Part shown: positions 27,589-35,409 of the stretch, one piece after another
Position numbering within the stretch: position 1 is the stretch's first letter
How the letters are laid out: every line of letters starts with the position of its first letter
Assembly: GCA_903920455.1 (NCBI GenBank)
Contig: CAIXLY010000077.1
Location: 35,635 to 99,634 of the forward strand
Reading direction: 5' to 3'
Length of the DNA stretch: 64,000 nucleotides
From: an uncultured bacterium
GTDB taxonomy: Bacteria; Bacteroidota; Bacteroidia; Chitinophagales; Chitinophagaceae
Notes under the pieces: generated by a model
The model's database searches: none
The model's input: only the letters and a program-made list of their open reading frames with translations
Told to the model about the DNA's origin: nothing
Made by a program: the position numbers and the translations under genes

Positions 27589-27810
27589 TTAGTATTCATC
27601 TTCATTGAAGAAGAAGTCTTCTTGGCTTGGGTAATCTGGCCAGATATCATCTATCCCCTCGTAGATATCACCTTCGTCTTCAAGTTCTTGTAGGTTTTCA
27701 ATTACTTCAATTGGCGCGCCACTCCGGATGCTAAAATCGATGAGTTCATCTTTTGTCGCAGGCCAAGGAGCGTCTTCTAGGTATGAGGCAAGTTCAAGTG
27801 TCCAGAACAT
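27589..27810 (-). CDS. small acidic DUF2795 protein
   Basis: A 73-residue, strongly acidic protein that starts MFWTLELASYLEDAPWPATKD and continues with a helical DUF2795 domain (DELIDFSIRSGAPIEVIENLQEL). The tail is rich in Asp, Glu and Phe (DIWPDYPSQEDFFFNEDEY). This is the usual Bacteroidota form: short, cytoplasmic, highly conserved, of unknown function. It has its own full promoter and a terminator shared with SemiSWEET, so it is a single-gene unit. Confidence 0.9.
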   Translation of the reverse strand: MFWTLELASYLEDAPWPATKDELIDFSIRSGAPIEVIENLQELEDEGDIYEGIDDIWPDYPSQEDFFFNEDEY

Positions 27811-27832
27811 AGTGCTATGTTTAGATTTTCGG

Positions 27833-27863
27833 CAAAAGTAATGGTTAATTCGATATATCCAAA
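27833..27863 (-). promoter_or_regulatory. complete TTTG-N19-TAnnTTTG promoter of the DUF2795 gene
   Basis: Read on the minus strand, TTTG (27863-27860) and TACTTTTG (27840-27833) are 19 bp apart, a perfect Bacteroidota promoter. The -7 box is 22 bases from the ATG, so unlike the recN case a short leader is expected. Confidence 0.75.
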
Positions 27864-27911
27864 TGCCAAGATATCAACAGAATTATCGAACCGTAAAATG
27901 CAAATTTTCCT

Positions 27912-27943
27912 TTTGACAGGGAAAACTACATTAGCTACCTTCA
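27912..27943 (+). promoter_or_regulatory. probable promoter of the LolD-like ATPase gene
   Basis: TTTG at 27912-27915 is 20 bp from TACCTTCA at 27936-27943, which keeps six of eight consensus bases. The ATG is 18 bases downstream. Confidence 0.4.
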
Positions 27944-27961
27944 TTTCAAATTATTAACTGC

Positions 27962-28627
27962 ATGTTGCAGGCAAAGGGCATAGTCAAAAGGTATGGAACA
28001 CTAGAGGTGTTGAAGGGCATTGATTTGTCAGTCAGCCGCGGAGAGATACTCAGCATTGCAGGATCTTCAGGTGCTGGCAAAACTACGCTGTTGCATATTT
28101 TGGGCACCTTGGATCATCAAGATCAAGGTGAGCTACACATTGAAGGAATAAGGGTAGATACCCTGGCCGGAAAAGCACTAGCAGCTTTTAGAAATCGGCA
28201 TATTGGCTTTATTTTTCAATTTCACCATTTGCTTCCTGAATTTTCGGCATTGGAAAACATATGTATTCCTGGATGGATTGCAGGTAAGCCGAAGTTGATG
28301 CTAGAAAAAAAGGCAAACGAATTGTTGGGAAGACTTGGCATTGGGCATCGGGCTGATCATAAGCCCGGAGAGCTTTCAGGTGGTGAACAGCAGCGTGTAG
28401 CAGTGGCTAGGGCACTGATTAATGACCCTGGGATCATTTTTGCAGATGAGCCAACCGGCAATCTGGATTCGGCAAATGCAAATTCGCTCCATAAATTGTT
28501 TCAACAGCTAAGGGATGAGCTCAATCAAGCCTTCGTAATTGTAACCCATAACGAAGAGCTCGCATCAATGAGTGATAGGGTATTGCACATGAAAGATGGC
28601 CGATGGGCAGATCCAGAGATTAATTAA
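27962..28627 (+). CDS. ABC transporter ATP-binding protein, LolD-like
   Basis: A 221-residue ATPase of the LolD/MacB/FtsE class. Walker [15 protein letters not shown] is near residues 33-46, the Q-loop in [17 protein letters not shown] near 80-96, the signature [15 protein letters not shown] near 138-152, Walker [14 protein letters not shown] near 158-170, and the H-loop VTHNEEL near 193-199. LolD with LolC/E extracts lipoproteins from the inner membrane. No permease gene is adjacent, so the partner is encoded elsewhere and the LolD assignment is tentative. Its 3' end overlaps the convergent pduO-type gene by 8 bp. Confidence 0.9.
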   Translation: MLQAKGIVKRYGTLEVLKGIDLSVSRGEILSIAGSSGAGKTTLLHILGTLDHQDQGELHIEGIRVDTLAGKALAAFRNRHIGFIFQFHHLLPEFSALENICIPGWIAGKPKLMLEKKANELLGRLGIGHRADHKPGELSGGEQQRVAVARALINDPGIIFADEPTGNLDSANANSLHKLFQQLRDELNQAFVIVTHNEELASMSDRVLHMKDGRWADPEIN

Positions 28628-29183
28628 TTCTTGGCTTCCAAGGAATTTCTTCCGCATGCAACGACGATGAAACATACCTAGATAATACAAAAAGGTAGTC
28701 GCTTAATCTATTGATATACTTGATGATCGAGCCATCATGCTCCTCACTAGAGGAAATCAGCATAACAATCAATCTTTCAGTTCTTCTGCATACGCATCTC
28801 GCAATGTGAATGTGTGAAACAGTTGGATGTCCACCAGGCAGAATAAAATATTGCAATGGCAGCAAGGATTCATCCATTTTGTCCATCTGTTCCTCGAGAA
28901 AAAGAATATCCTGCTCTTTCAAATCAGGAATTTTCATTTTGGTTTCTTTGTCAGGGTCACAGGCAAGTGAAGAGCCTATGGTGAAAAGCCTATCCTGGAT
29001 TTCCTTAAGCACATCTTTTATTTCTTGCTGCTCAACAAGATCACGGCAAAGCCCGATATATGAATTCAGCTCATCTACTGTACCATAGGCTTCAATCCTT
29101 TCATGCGATTTTAGCACTTTGGTTCCGCCTATTAATGAGGTGGTTCCTTTATCTCCTGTCTTGGTATAGATTTTCATTGACAT
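28620..29183 (-). CDS. cob(I)alamin adenosyltransferase, PduO type
   Basis: A 187-residue enzyme that transfers the adenosyl group of ATP to cob(I)alamin. The N-terminal ATP-binding motif reads YTKTGDKGTTSLIGGTKVLKS. The second motif, IARCVCRRTERLIV, lies near residue 130, followed by INRLSDYLFVLSRYV near 155-169. It supplies coenzyme B12, for example to methylmalonyl-CoA mutase or ribonucleotide reductase. No other cobalamin gene is nearby. The start MSMKIYTKTGDKG is supported by a TAACTTCG box four bases upstream. It overlaps the end of the ATPase gene by 8 bp. Confidence 0.94.
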   Translation of the reverse strand: MSMKIYTKTGDKGTTSLIGGTKVLKSHERIEAYGTVDELNSYIGLCRDLVEQQEIKDVLKEIQDRLFTIGSSLACDPDKETKMKIPDLKEQDILFLEEQMDKMDESLLPLQYFILPGGHPTVSHIHIARCVCRRTERLIVMLISSSEEHDGSIIKYINRLSDYLFVLSRYVSSSLHAEEIPWKPRIN

Positions 29184-29187
29184 TGGG

Positions 29188-29195
29188 CGAAGTTA
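29188..29195 (-). promoter_or_regulatory. TAnnTTCG -7 box of the PduO-type gene
   Basis: On the minus strand TAACTTCG ends four bases before the ATG at 29183. It is one base from the TAnnTTTG consensus. No -33 box is evident. Confidence 0.4.
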
Positions 29196-29252
29196 TTTCA
29201 ATAAGGATAATGTGATGGGGGATGAATTGTTCAATTCATCCTGTTATTTTTT

Positions 29253-29957
29253 TTAAATAACGCTTGAGGCATCTTTGGTTTTGTCGCTTTCCAATACTCC
29301 GTCTCTAAGCCGGATAACCCTTTTGGCGTAATTGGAAATGTCCTCTTCATGTGTTACCAACACCACCGTATTGCCCTCGTCATGAATTTTGGCGAAGATA
29401 TTCATGATTTCATGGGAGGTTTTCGTGTCGAGGTTTCCTGTTGGTTCGTCTGCCAGTATTATTGAGGGGTTGTTAACTAGCGCTCTTGCAATGGCCACAC
29501 GCTGGCATTGTCCGCCTGAAAGCTCATTGGGCTTATGATGACTTCTATCGGTAAGATCAACCTTTCTAAGTACCTCATGCGCCATTTCCATTCTTTCTTT
29601 TTTTGGAATTCCTGCATAAACCAGTGGTAGCGCAACATTTTCAAGTGCACTCAGTCGGGGTAGGAGGTTGAACTGCTGAAATACAAATCCAATTTCCTTG
29701 TTGCGGATATCAGCCAAGTCATTGTCTTCCATTTGGCTGACATCGTGGCCATTCAGAATATAGAGTCCTGAAGTAGGCGAGTCAAGGCAGCCTAGGATAT
29801 TCATCAGTGTACTCTTACCTGAACCTGATGGTCCCATTAGTGCCACATATTCGTTTCGAAGGATGTCTATTGAGATTCCCTTAAGTACTTGGAGATCTTG
29901 CTTGCCCATCAAGTAGCTTTTCTTTATTTCCTCTAGGTGGATAACCGTATCTGCCAT
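29253..29957 (-). CDS. ABC transporter ATP-binding protein, MacB/LolD-like
   Basis: A 234-residue ATPase with Walker [16 protein letters not shown] near residues 41-55, Q-loop [17 protein letters not shown] near 89-105, signature [16 protein letters not shown] near 144-159, Walker [14 protein letters not shown], and H-loop [13 protein letters not shown]. It resembles MacB-type exporters of macrolides, peptides or lipoproteins. Like the other ATPase about 1.3 kb away, it has no permease next to it. It lies four bases downstream of gatC and is probably co-transcribed with it, which gives no functional hint. Confidence 0.9.
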   Translation of the reverse strand: MADTVIHLEEIKKSYLMGKQDLQVLKGISIDILRNEYVALMGPSGSGKSTLMNILGCLDSPTSGLYILNGHDVSQMEDNDLADIRNKEIGFVFQQFNLLPRLSALENVALPLVYAGIPKKERMEMAHEVLRKVDLTDRSHHKPNELSGGQCQRVAIARALVNNPSIILADEPTGNLDTKTSHEIMNIFAKIHDEGNTVVLVTHEEDISNYAKRVIRLRDGVLESDKTKDASSVI

Positions 29958-29961
29958 GCAA

Positions 29962-30252
29962 TTATTTTTTGATCACTTTTGGAACAGTAAAAAAATCTCC
30001 TTCTGGTGCTGGTGCGTTTTTAAGTGCAGTTGTATTATTAATGGAGCCCTTTACTTCATCTTCTCGTAGTAGGTTCCCTTCAGTTCCAATATGGGTAAGG
30101 GGGGCCACGTTTGTAGTGTCTACCTCATTGAGTTTTTCTATGAAGCCAATCATCTGTTGAAGATCTTGTTGGATTGAATCCAGTTCCTGGCCACTAAATT
30201 CCAGCTTGGCCAGTTCAGCAAGTTTTTCTGTTATTGCCCTATTGAGTTCCAT
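29962..30252 (-). CDS. gatC: Asp-tRNA(Asn)/Glu-tRNA(Gln) amidotransferase subunit C
   Basis: A 96-residue subunit of the GatCAB complex, which converts Glu-tRNA(Gln) and Asp-tRNA(Asn) to the amidated forms. The core [21 protein letters not shown] and [21 protein letters not shown] are typical, as is the late LREDEV motif. The frame is open to 30294, but [17 protein letters not shown] at 30252 is the usual start. A TAATTTCG box lies at 30271-30278 on the minus strand. gatA and gatB are not in the window. The MacB-like ATPase gene follows four bases downstream. Confidence 0.93.
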   Translation of the reverse strand: MELNRAITEKLAELAKLEFSGQELDSIQQDLQQMIGFIEKLNEVDTTNVAPLTHIGTEGNLLREDEVKGSINNTTALKNAPAPEGDFFTVPKVIKK

Positions 30253-30365
30253 GGGTGAATAATTTCTCTGCGAAATTAACCATTCTACCGGCACAGGGTT
30301 AATTTTATTGTCTAATCATGCGAGAATCCAATATTGGCTTCCTTGCTAGGGCATTCCTAAATTAT

Positions 30366-30373
30366 TATCTTCG
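30366..30373 (+). promoter_or_regulatory. TAnnTTCG -7 box of trpS
   Basis: TATCTTCG ends four bases before the trpS ATG at 30378. CTTG, 20 bp upstream, is a partial -33 box. The ORF's upstream ATG at 30318 would place this promoter inside the gene. Confidence 0.5.
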
Positions 30374-30377
30374 CAGC

Positions 30378-31379
30378 ATGACTAACAAAAAAGCTATCGT
30401 AATGAGTGGGATTCGGCCGACCGGATTTCTGCACCTCGGTAATTATTTTGGTGCAATGCGCAATTACGTGAAGCTTCAGGATGAGTATACTTGTTTTTTT
30501 ATGGTGGCGGATCTTCACGCACTGACTACGCATCCTGATACCAAAGAGCTGAAAGACAATGTGCATAGGGTTATTGCAGAAAATATTGCCTGTGGTATAG
30601 ACCCGGAAAAAGCGGCCCTGTACTGCCAAAGTCATATTAAGGAAACTTCAGAGTTGTACCTATACTTGAATATGTTGGCTTATATGGGTGAGCTAGAAAA
30701 GACCACTACATTTAAGGATAAAGCAAGGCTTCAGCCCGATAACATAAATGCCGGCTTACTCACCTATCCAGTGCTTCAGGCGGCTGACATCATCCTTCAT
30801 CGCGCTACCTGGGTACCGGTTGGCAAAGACCAGGAACAGCATCTTGAAATGTCGAGGAATTTTGTCAAGCGCTTTAACCACAGATACGGCGAGGTGTTCC
30901 CTGAACCCCTGGCGTATAATTTTGGGAAAGACCTGGTTAAGGTGCCTAGTCTGGATGGTACTGGCAAGATGAGTAAGAGCGAAAACCAGCTCGCTACGCT
31001 TTACTTGGCTGATAGTGATGATGTTATTCGCAAAAAGGTGATGAAAGCCAAGACCGACTCGGGCCCCACAGCGCCCAATATGCCAAAGCCCGATTACATC
31101 GAAAATATTTTTCAATTGATGAAACTAGTTAGTGATTCTGAGGTTGTTGACTCCTTTGAGGTGGCATATCAGGCATGCACTATTCGCTACGGCGACCTCA
31201 AAAAGCAACTGGCTGAGGATATGGTGCAATTTATTGCTCCAATCAGGGAAAAGGCAGAGGCCATTCGCACCGATCACGATTACCTCAAAAAGGTAATGGA
31301 TCAGGGTGCCGAAAAAGCAAGGGCAAGCGCAGTAGCCACCATGGGGTTGGTTAGAGAGGTGATGGGGCTTAACTATTAA
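30378..31379 (+). CDS. trpS: tryptophanyl-tRNA synthetase
   Basis: A 333-residue class I aminoacyl-tRNA synthetase of normal length. The N-terminus is MTNKKAIVMSGIRPTGFLHLGNY, with HLGN as the HIGH equivalent. The second signature is GKMSKSENQ near residues 199-207, and the Trp pocket region VPVGKDQEQHLEMSRNF is clear. The frame is open from 30318, but the family start and the promoter box both point to 30378. It is followed after 118 bp by the deoxynucleoside kinase gene, which has its own box. Confidence 0.97.
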   Translation: MTNKKAIVMSGIRPTGFLHLGNYFGAMRNYVKLQDEYTCFFMVADLHALTTHPDTKELKDNVHRVIAENIACGIDPEKAALYCQSHIKETSELYLYLNMLAYMGELEKTTTFKDKARLQPDNINAGLLTYPVLQAADIILHRATWVPVGKDQEQHLEMSRNFVKRFNHRYGEVFPEPLAYNFGKDLVKVPSLDGTGKMSKSENQLATLYLADSDDVIRKKVMKAKTDSGPTAPNMPKPDYIENIFQLMKLVSDSEVVDSFEVAYQACTIRYGDLKKQLAEDMVQFIAPIREKAEAIRTDHDYLKKVMDQGAEKARASAVATMGLVREVMGLNY

Positions 31380-31486
31380 TTTTTACTCGGTAGGAAGAAG
31401 CTGGATCAAAAAAATATTCATATTGATGTGTCTATGTCAAAATGAATATGTACTTTGACAGCCAGCCTCAATATAGAAAAAGGTAC

Positions 31487-31494
31487 TAAATTCG
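31487..31494 (+). promoter_or_regulatory. TAnnTTCG -7 box of the deoxynucleoside kinase gene
   Basis: TAAATTCG ends three bases before the ATG at 31498. The nearest TTTG is 29 bp upstream, which is too far, so the match rests on the -7 box alone. Confidence 0.35.
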
Positions 31495-31497
31495 ATT

Positions 31498-32133
31498 ATG
31501 GCCAAAGTCAGAAAACCCAAGCACGTAGCGATTGCAGGCAATATTGGTGCCGGAAAAACAACGTTGACAGAACTTCTAAGCAAGCATTACAAGTGGATTC
31601 CTCAGTTTGAAGATGTTGATCAAAATCCATACCTATATGATTTCTATGAAGACATGCCTAGGTGGAGCTTCAATCTTCAGGTGTATTTTTTGAATAGCCG
31701 CCTCAATCAGTTATTGGAAATAAGTAAAGGAACAGAAACCGTAATTCAAGACAGAACGATATACGAAGATGCCTATATTTTTGCTCCCAACTTGCATGAG
31801 ATGGGGTTGATGAGCAAGCGGGATTTTGATAACTACTTTGATTTTTTCCAGAACCTTCGCCAGATGGTTAAGCCCCCAGACCTCATGATTTACTTGCAGG
31901 CTTCTGTTCCTACCTTGGTTGGACAAATCCAAAAAAGAGGAAGGGAATATGAAGAAAATATCAGATTGGATTACCTCAAACGCCTTAATGAGTACTATAA
32001 TAAATGGGTAGATGGATACAAGGAAGGGCCTTTATTAATCATCAATGTCGATACCAATAAGTTTGCTGAAAACGAAGAAGACCTTGGTCAGATTATCGCT
32101 AAGGTAGATGCTGAACTTTATGGGTTATTCTAG
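31498..32133 (+). CDS. deoxynucleoside kinase (dAK/dGK family)
   Basis: A 211-residue P-loop kinase that phosphorylates deoxynucleosides for dNTP salvage. The P-loop is GNIGAGKTTL near residues 14-23. The DRS-type motif appears as DRTIYEDAYIFA near 81-92, and the lid Arg region is KRGREYEENIRLDYLKRL near 142-159. Bacterial relatives act on deoxyadenosine and deoxyguanosine; exact preference cannot be read from sequence. It is convergent with mqnD, four bases away. Confidence 0.93.
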   Translation: MAKVRKPKHVAIAGNIGAGKTTLTELLSKHYKWIPQFEDVDQNPYLYDFYEDMPRWSFNLQVYFLNSRLNQLLEISKGTETVIQDRTIYEDAYIFAPNLHEMGLMSKRDFDNYFDFFQNLRQMVKPPDLMIYLQASVPTLVGQIQKRGREYEENIRLDYLKRLNEYYNKWVDGYKEGPLLIINVDTNKFAENEEDLGQIIAKVDAELYGLF

Positions 32134-32136
32134 AGG

Positions 32137-32970
32137 TTAATCAACAAAAAAATCAGTCACTTTTATTGCCTCTTCTTCATTTGCAATGCTTGCTTCAATA
32201 AGTTTTAGTACCGAAGATTTTCCCAATAATCCCAGCGCTGAAGAATATTCATTGACATAGAGGTTGATATGACTTCTCATTACAGCATCACTCATCTCTT
32301 GTGCATGTTCAATCACAAATGATGGCAGCGGTTGCTCCTGTGCCCAAGCATAGTCTAAGCTTCTGCCAATTACACGGTCAATCGTTTTCAATACTGACTT
32401 ATCAAATTCTCGTCTTGCTACGATTCCTCCGAGTGGTATTGGGAGCCCGGTATTTTTTTCCCATGCATCTCCCAGATCGGCAATTTTATTCAATCCCTTT
32501 TCATGATAAGTGAACCTGTTTTCATGGATGATTACACCTGCGTCAACAGCTCCGTTGATTATGGATTCTTCTATCAATTCAAAAGGCATAAAAATCTTAT
32601 TGTTGTGCAGTGGATAGATCATTGAAAAAAGAAGGTGCGCTGTTGTATTGATTCCTGGCAAGGCAATACCAATCTCACTTGGCGGGGTGGCATCTTCGCT
32701 AAATTTCTTGGATACGAACAATGGCCCAACACCTTTGCCTAGTGCCCCCCCTGAGTTGAGTATAATGTAGTTGTGTAAAAATTTATGCACTGCACCATAG
32801 CTTACTTTTGAAATGTCGAGTGATCCTGAATTGGCAAGGGTATTCAACCTCTCCACGTCTTCAAGCCTGTAGTCAAATGTTAGACCCTCTGTATCTATTT
32901 TACCATTTAGCATTGCATCGAAGATGAATGTGTCATTTGGGCAAGGAGATATGCCTATGGTGAGTTTCAT
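32137..32970 (-). CDS. mqnD: 1,4-dihydroxy-6-naphthoate synthase
   Basis: A 277-residue enzyme of the futalosine route to menaquinone; it cleaves cyclic dehypoxanthinyl futalosine to give the naphthoate. The N-terminus IGISPCPNDTFIFDAMLNGKID is the MqnD signature, with the periplasmic-binding-protein-like fold, KVSYGA near residues 59-64 and the HENRFTYHEKGL region. It overlaps mqnB by one base (TAATG), so the two are co-translated. Their presence indicates menaquinone synthesis through futalosine rather than the classical MenD route. Confidence 0.95.
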   Translation of the reverse strand: MKLTIGISPCPNDTFIFDAMLNGKIDTEGLTFDYRLEDVERLNTLANSGSLDISKVSYGAVHKFLHNYIILNSGGALGKGVGPLFVSKKFSEDATPPSEIGIALPGINTTAHLLFSMIYPLHNNKIFMPFELIEESIINGAVDAGVIIHENRFTYHEKGLNKIADLGDAWEKNTGLPIPLGGIVARREFDKSVLKTIDRVIGRSLDYAWAQEQPLPSFVIEHAQEMSDAVMRSHINLYVNEYSSALGLLGKSSVLKLIEASIANEEEAIKVTDFFVD

Positions 32971-33620
32971 TAGGGGTTAATCAGGTTGTTGACAAGTTGA
33001 ATACAGCTTTCCGAAGCGGATGCGATTGCTTCATTTATTTTCCAGCAAGACTTGTCTCGCTCTCCCACAAGATTTGAAATGCCCCTAATCTGTACAAAGG
33101 GAATTTTTTTCATGATGCAGGTATAGTGGAGTGCTGCACCTTCCATGCTTTCAACTTCAGCAGCATACTTTTTCCTGAATAAAAGAATCTTGGTTGGATC
33201 TGTGCTCACTTCATTTACTGTTAATCCTGCAACTGTCTGCAGCTTGGGCATCTCCAGCAGCTTTTCATTCATGTTTACTAGGCTTCCATTGGAGTAGGGG
33301 AATGAATTATTTTTTGCAAGTCCAAGTTCAAAAATATCCTTATATCCATCGGCCTCAACTACGCCCAAATCTGCAATCACCTCCCTGTCTATCACCACTG
33401 CTGATCCCAGCTGAAGTGCTGTGGAAAATGAGCCGGCAATTCCAATCTGAATAATCAGTTCAGGACGTTTAGTTGATATGATTTCAGATAGTGCGAATGA
33501 TGTGGCTATGGAGCCAACCCCTGTAGTTTCAAAGTCAATCAGATTGGAGCTCGTTGTAAATTGGGCACGCTGAATTAGTTCAAGCTCTTTATTGGTGGCA
33601 GCGACAATCACAATCTTCAT
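32970..33620 (-). CDS. mqnB: futalosine hydrolase
   Basis: A 216-residue nucleosidase of the phosphorylase/5'-methylthioadenosine nucleosidase fold. In the futalosine pathway it removes hypoxanthine from futalosine. Visible motifs are IQIGIAGSFS near residues 76-85, DLGVVEADGY near 102-111, ESMEGAALHYTC near 171-182 (substrate Glu), and QIRGISNLVGERD near 190-202. The frame is open to 33647; MKIVIVAATNKELELI at 33620 fits the family. The sequence just upstream, GACCTTTG, nearly matches a -7 box four bases before this ATG. Confidence 0.92.
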   Translation of the reverse strand: MKIVIVAATNKELELIQRAQFTTSSNLIDFETTGVGSIATSFALSEIISTKRPELIIQIGIAGSFSTALQLGSAVVIDREVIADLGVVEADGYKDIFELGLAKNNSFPYSNGSLVNMNEKLLEMPKLQTVAGLTVNEVSTDPTKILLFRKKYAAEVESMEGAALHYTCIMKKIPFVQIRGISNLVGERDKSCWKINEAIASASESCIQLVNNLINP

Positions 33621-33727
33621 CCTGCAAAGGTCTGAAATTAACACCATATGATAAAAGAGAGTCCTTTGGTTTAAATTAGGAGGTTATTTTGTTCATCCGC
33701 CGTAACTTTGTTGCCCGTTCATACACT

Positions 33728-34144
33728 ATGCCAACATTCTATCTTACACGCAGGGAACATTTTAATGCCGCACACAAGCTGTACAACCCTTCGTGGACCA
33801 AAGAGAAGAACGATGAGGTATTTGGAAAATGTGCAAACGAAAACTGGCATGGGCATAATTTTGAACTTTTTGTCACTGTGAAAGGCTCACCAGATCCTGA
33901 TACCGGGTTTATTGTGGATGCCAAATTGCTTAGCAGGTTAATCAAGGAGCATGTTGTGGATGTTCTTGATCACCGAAACCTGAACCTTGATATCCCTTTC
34001 ATGAAAGACAAGATCTGCTCCATAGAAAATCTTGTTTTTGAAATATGGGGACAATTGAATGCGAAAATGCCATTGGGCGTAAGCCTATATTGCATCAAGC
34101 TAGTAGAAACTCCCCGTATTTATGTAGAATACTATGGAGAATAA
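33728..34144 (+). CDS. 6-pyruvoyl-tetrahydropterin synthase/QueD family protein, paralogue 1 (CxxExxHGH type)
   Basis: A 138-residue COG0720 enzyme with the T-fold. Zinc ligands are His16 in REHFNAAH and His41/His43 in HGH. The active-site segment reads C35-A-N-E38-N-W-H-G-H, that is CxxExxHGH, which combines the Cys of QueD/PTPS with the Glu of PTPS-III. Such hybrids can make the queuosine precursor carboxytetrahydropterin and can also replace FolB in folate synthesis (recalled from family literature). The Asp-His pair is in LDHRNL and the pterin-anchoring Glu in VETPRIYVEY. The start is the ATG at 33728; a TAACTTTG box is at 33703-33710. It heads the PTPS-PTPS-folE run. Confidence 0.88.
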   Translation: MPTFYLTRREHFNAAHKLYNPSWTKEKNDEVFGKCANENWHGHNFELFVTVKGSPDPDTGFIVDAKLLSRLIKEHVVDVLDHRNLNLDIPFMKDKICSIENLVFEIWGQLNAKMPLGVSLYCIKLVETPRIYVEYYGE

Positions 34145-34212
34145 ACAGTCGCCTGAAACAATCAGGTTGATTTCATGTTAGTAGTCTTGTTAAACAGATT
34201 TAATAGCAATTG

Positions 34213-34632
34213 ATGTCCGAAATAGTATCCGTATACCGAAAAGAGCATTTTAACTCAGCCCATAGGCTTAATAATCCTAAATGGACTCCAGAAAGGAATA
34301 AAGAGGTGTTTGGTAAATGCAATCTCCCAAATTATCACGGGCACAACTACGAGTTAATTGTAAAAGTAACCGGAGAGATTGATCCTGCTACTGGATATGT
34401 GATGGACATGAAAGTGCTCTCGGATATCATCTCTGAACAAGTACTTGAGCGATTTGACCACAGAAATTTGAATGAGGATGTTCCTGAATTTAAGGAGCTT
34501 AATCCAACTGCTGAAAATATTGCTGTCGTGATCTTCAGGCTATTAAGACCTGCTATTGATGAACATTTGGCGCTTCAGATACGTTTATTTGAAACACCAC
34601 GTAACTATGTGGATTATCCTGCCTCTTCATAA
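34213..34632 (+). CDS. 6-pyruvoyl-tetrahydropterin synthase-like protein, paralogue 2 (Cx5HGH type)
   Basis: A 139-residue paralogue of the gene just upstream. The active-site segment is C36-N-L-P-N-Y-H-G-H, with Cys but Pro in place of the Glu, giving the Cx5HGH pattern of PTPS-II, the tetrahydrobiopterin-type synthase. GEIDPATGYVMDM, DHRNLNEDVPEF and TAENIAV strongly recall animal PTPS. Zinc ligands are His17, His42 and His44. TTG at 34210 directly precedes ATG 34213, which I take as the start. A weak hairpin (34152-34166) lies between the paralogues. folE follows 12 bp downstream and would supply the substrate. Confidence 0.88.
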   Translation: MSEIVSVYRKEHFNSAHRLNNPKWTPERNKEVFGKCNLPNYHGHNYELIVKVTGEIDPATGYVMDMKVLSDIISEQVLERFDHRNLNEDVPEFKELNPTAENIAVVIFRLLRPAIDEHLALQIRLFETPRNYVDYPASS

Positions 34633-34644
34633 TAAATATTTACC

Positions 34645-35241
34645 ATGGCCTATCACAAGGTTGAGCATTACGACGAAAAGATTACATCTGGTTTAATTGA
34701 TTCCTATAAGCAATCCATATCATTGTTGGGGGAAGATCCGGAGAGGGAAGGGTTGCAAAAAACCCCAGAAAGAGTTGCTAAGGCGATGCAGTTCCTGACT
34801 CAAGGTTACCAGGTTGACCCTAAGGCTATTTTAAATTCTGCGAAGTTTCATGAGGATGTAAGTGAAATGATCATCGTCAAAGACATCGAGATATATAGTT
34901 TGTGCGAGCACCACATGTTGCCTTTCTTTGGCAAAGCACATGTAGCGTATATCCCAAACAAATGGATTACCGGACTCAGCAAAATAGCCAGGGTGGTTGA
35001 CACCTACAGCAGGCGCCTTCAGGTTCAGGAGCGCTTGACTACCCAAATTTTAGATGCCATCAAAGAAACCCTTGATCCGTTGGGTGTAGCTGTTGTTATC
35101 GAAGCTTCACATTTGTGCATGATGATGAGGGGAGTGCAGAAGCAAAACTCCGTTACCACAACCTCAGCGTTTTGGGGTGAATTTGAAAGAAATGAGTCAA
35201 GAAGCGAATTTATCAGGCTCATTGGATCAAAGCTTCACTAA
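34645..35241 (+). CDS. folE: GTP cyclohydrolase I
   Basis: A 198-residue enzyme making 7,8-dihydroneopterin triphosphate from GTP, the entry point to folate, tetrahydropterin and queuosine. Zinc-site motifs are visible: [20 protein letters not shown] near residues 84-103 (Cys and His ligands) and the late CMMMRGV near 153-159 (second Cys). [23 protein letters not shown] near 109-131 is the family signature. It is the type IA, zinc-dependent form. It lies 12 bp behind PTPS paralogue 2 and is followed by a terminator, closing a three-gene pterin unit. Confidence 0.97.
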   Translation: MAYHKVEHYDEKITSGLIDSYKQSISLLGEDPEREGLQKTPERVAKAMQFLTQGYQVDPKAILNSAKFHEDVSEMIIVKDIEIYSLCEHHMLPFFGKAHVAYIPNKWITGLSKIARVVDTYSRRLQVQERLTTQILDAIKETLDPLGVAVVIEASHLCMMMRGVQKQNSVTTTSAFWGEFERNESRSEFIRLIGSKLH

Positions 35242-35263
35242 ATCAAATTTTTTATACGATTGA

Positions 35264-35290
35264 AAATGCCTGGCTTTACGTCAGGCATTT
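35264..35290 (+). terminator. hairpin terminator after folE
   Basis: AAATGCCTG at 35264-35272 pairs perfectly with CAGGCATTT at 35282-35290 over a nine-base loop, followed by the T-rich GTTTATTG. Confidence 0.7.
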
Positions 35291-35409
35291 GTTTATTGCC
35301 ACTTACATATTCTTATTATTTATATATGTGTAAAACTGTATACCAATTAGGCGTTGTTTTTATCGGATTCCTCATTGGTTTTTTTTAAATTGCACCCTCA
35401 AGTTTTGAT

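Noticed and set aside
34152..34166. CCTGA-aacaa-TCAGG hairpin between the PTPS paralogues as a terminator
   Set aside because: The stem is only five pairs and the downstream sequence is not a clean T run; it is mentioned only as weak.
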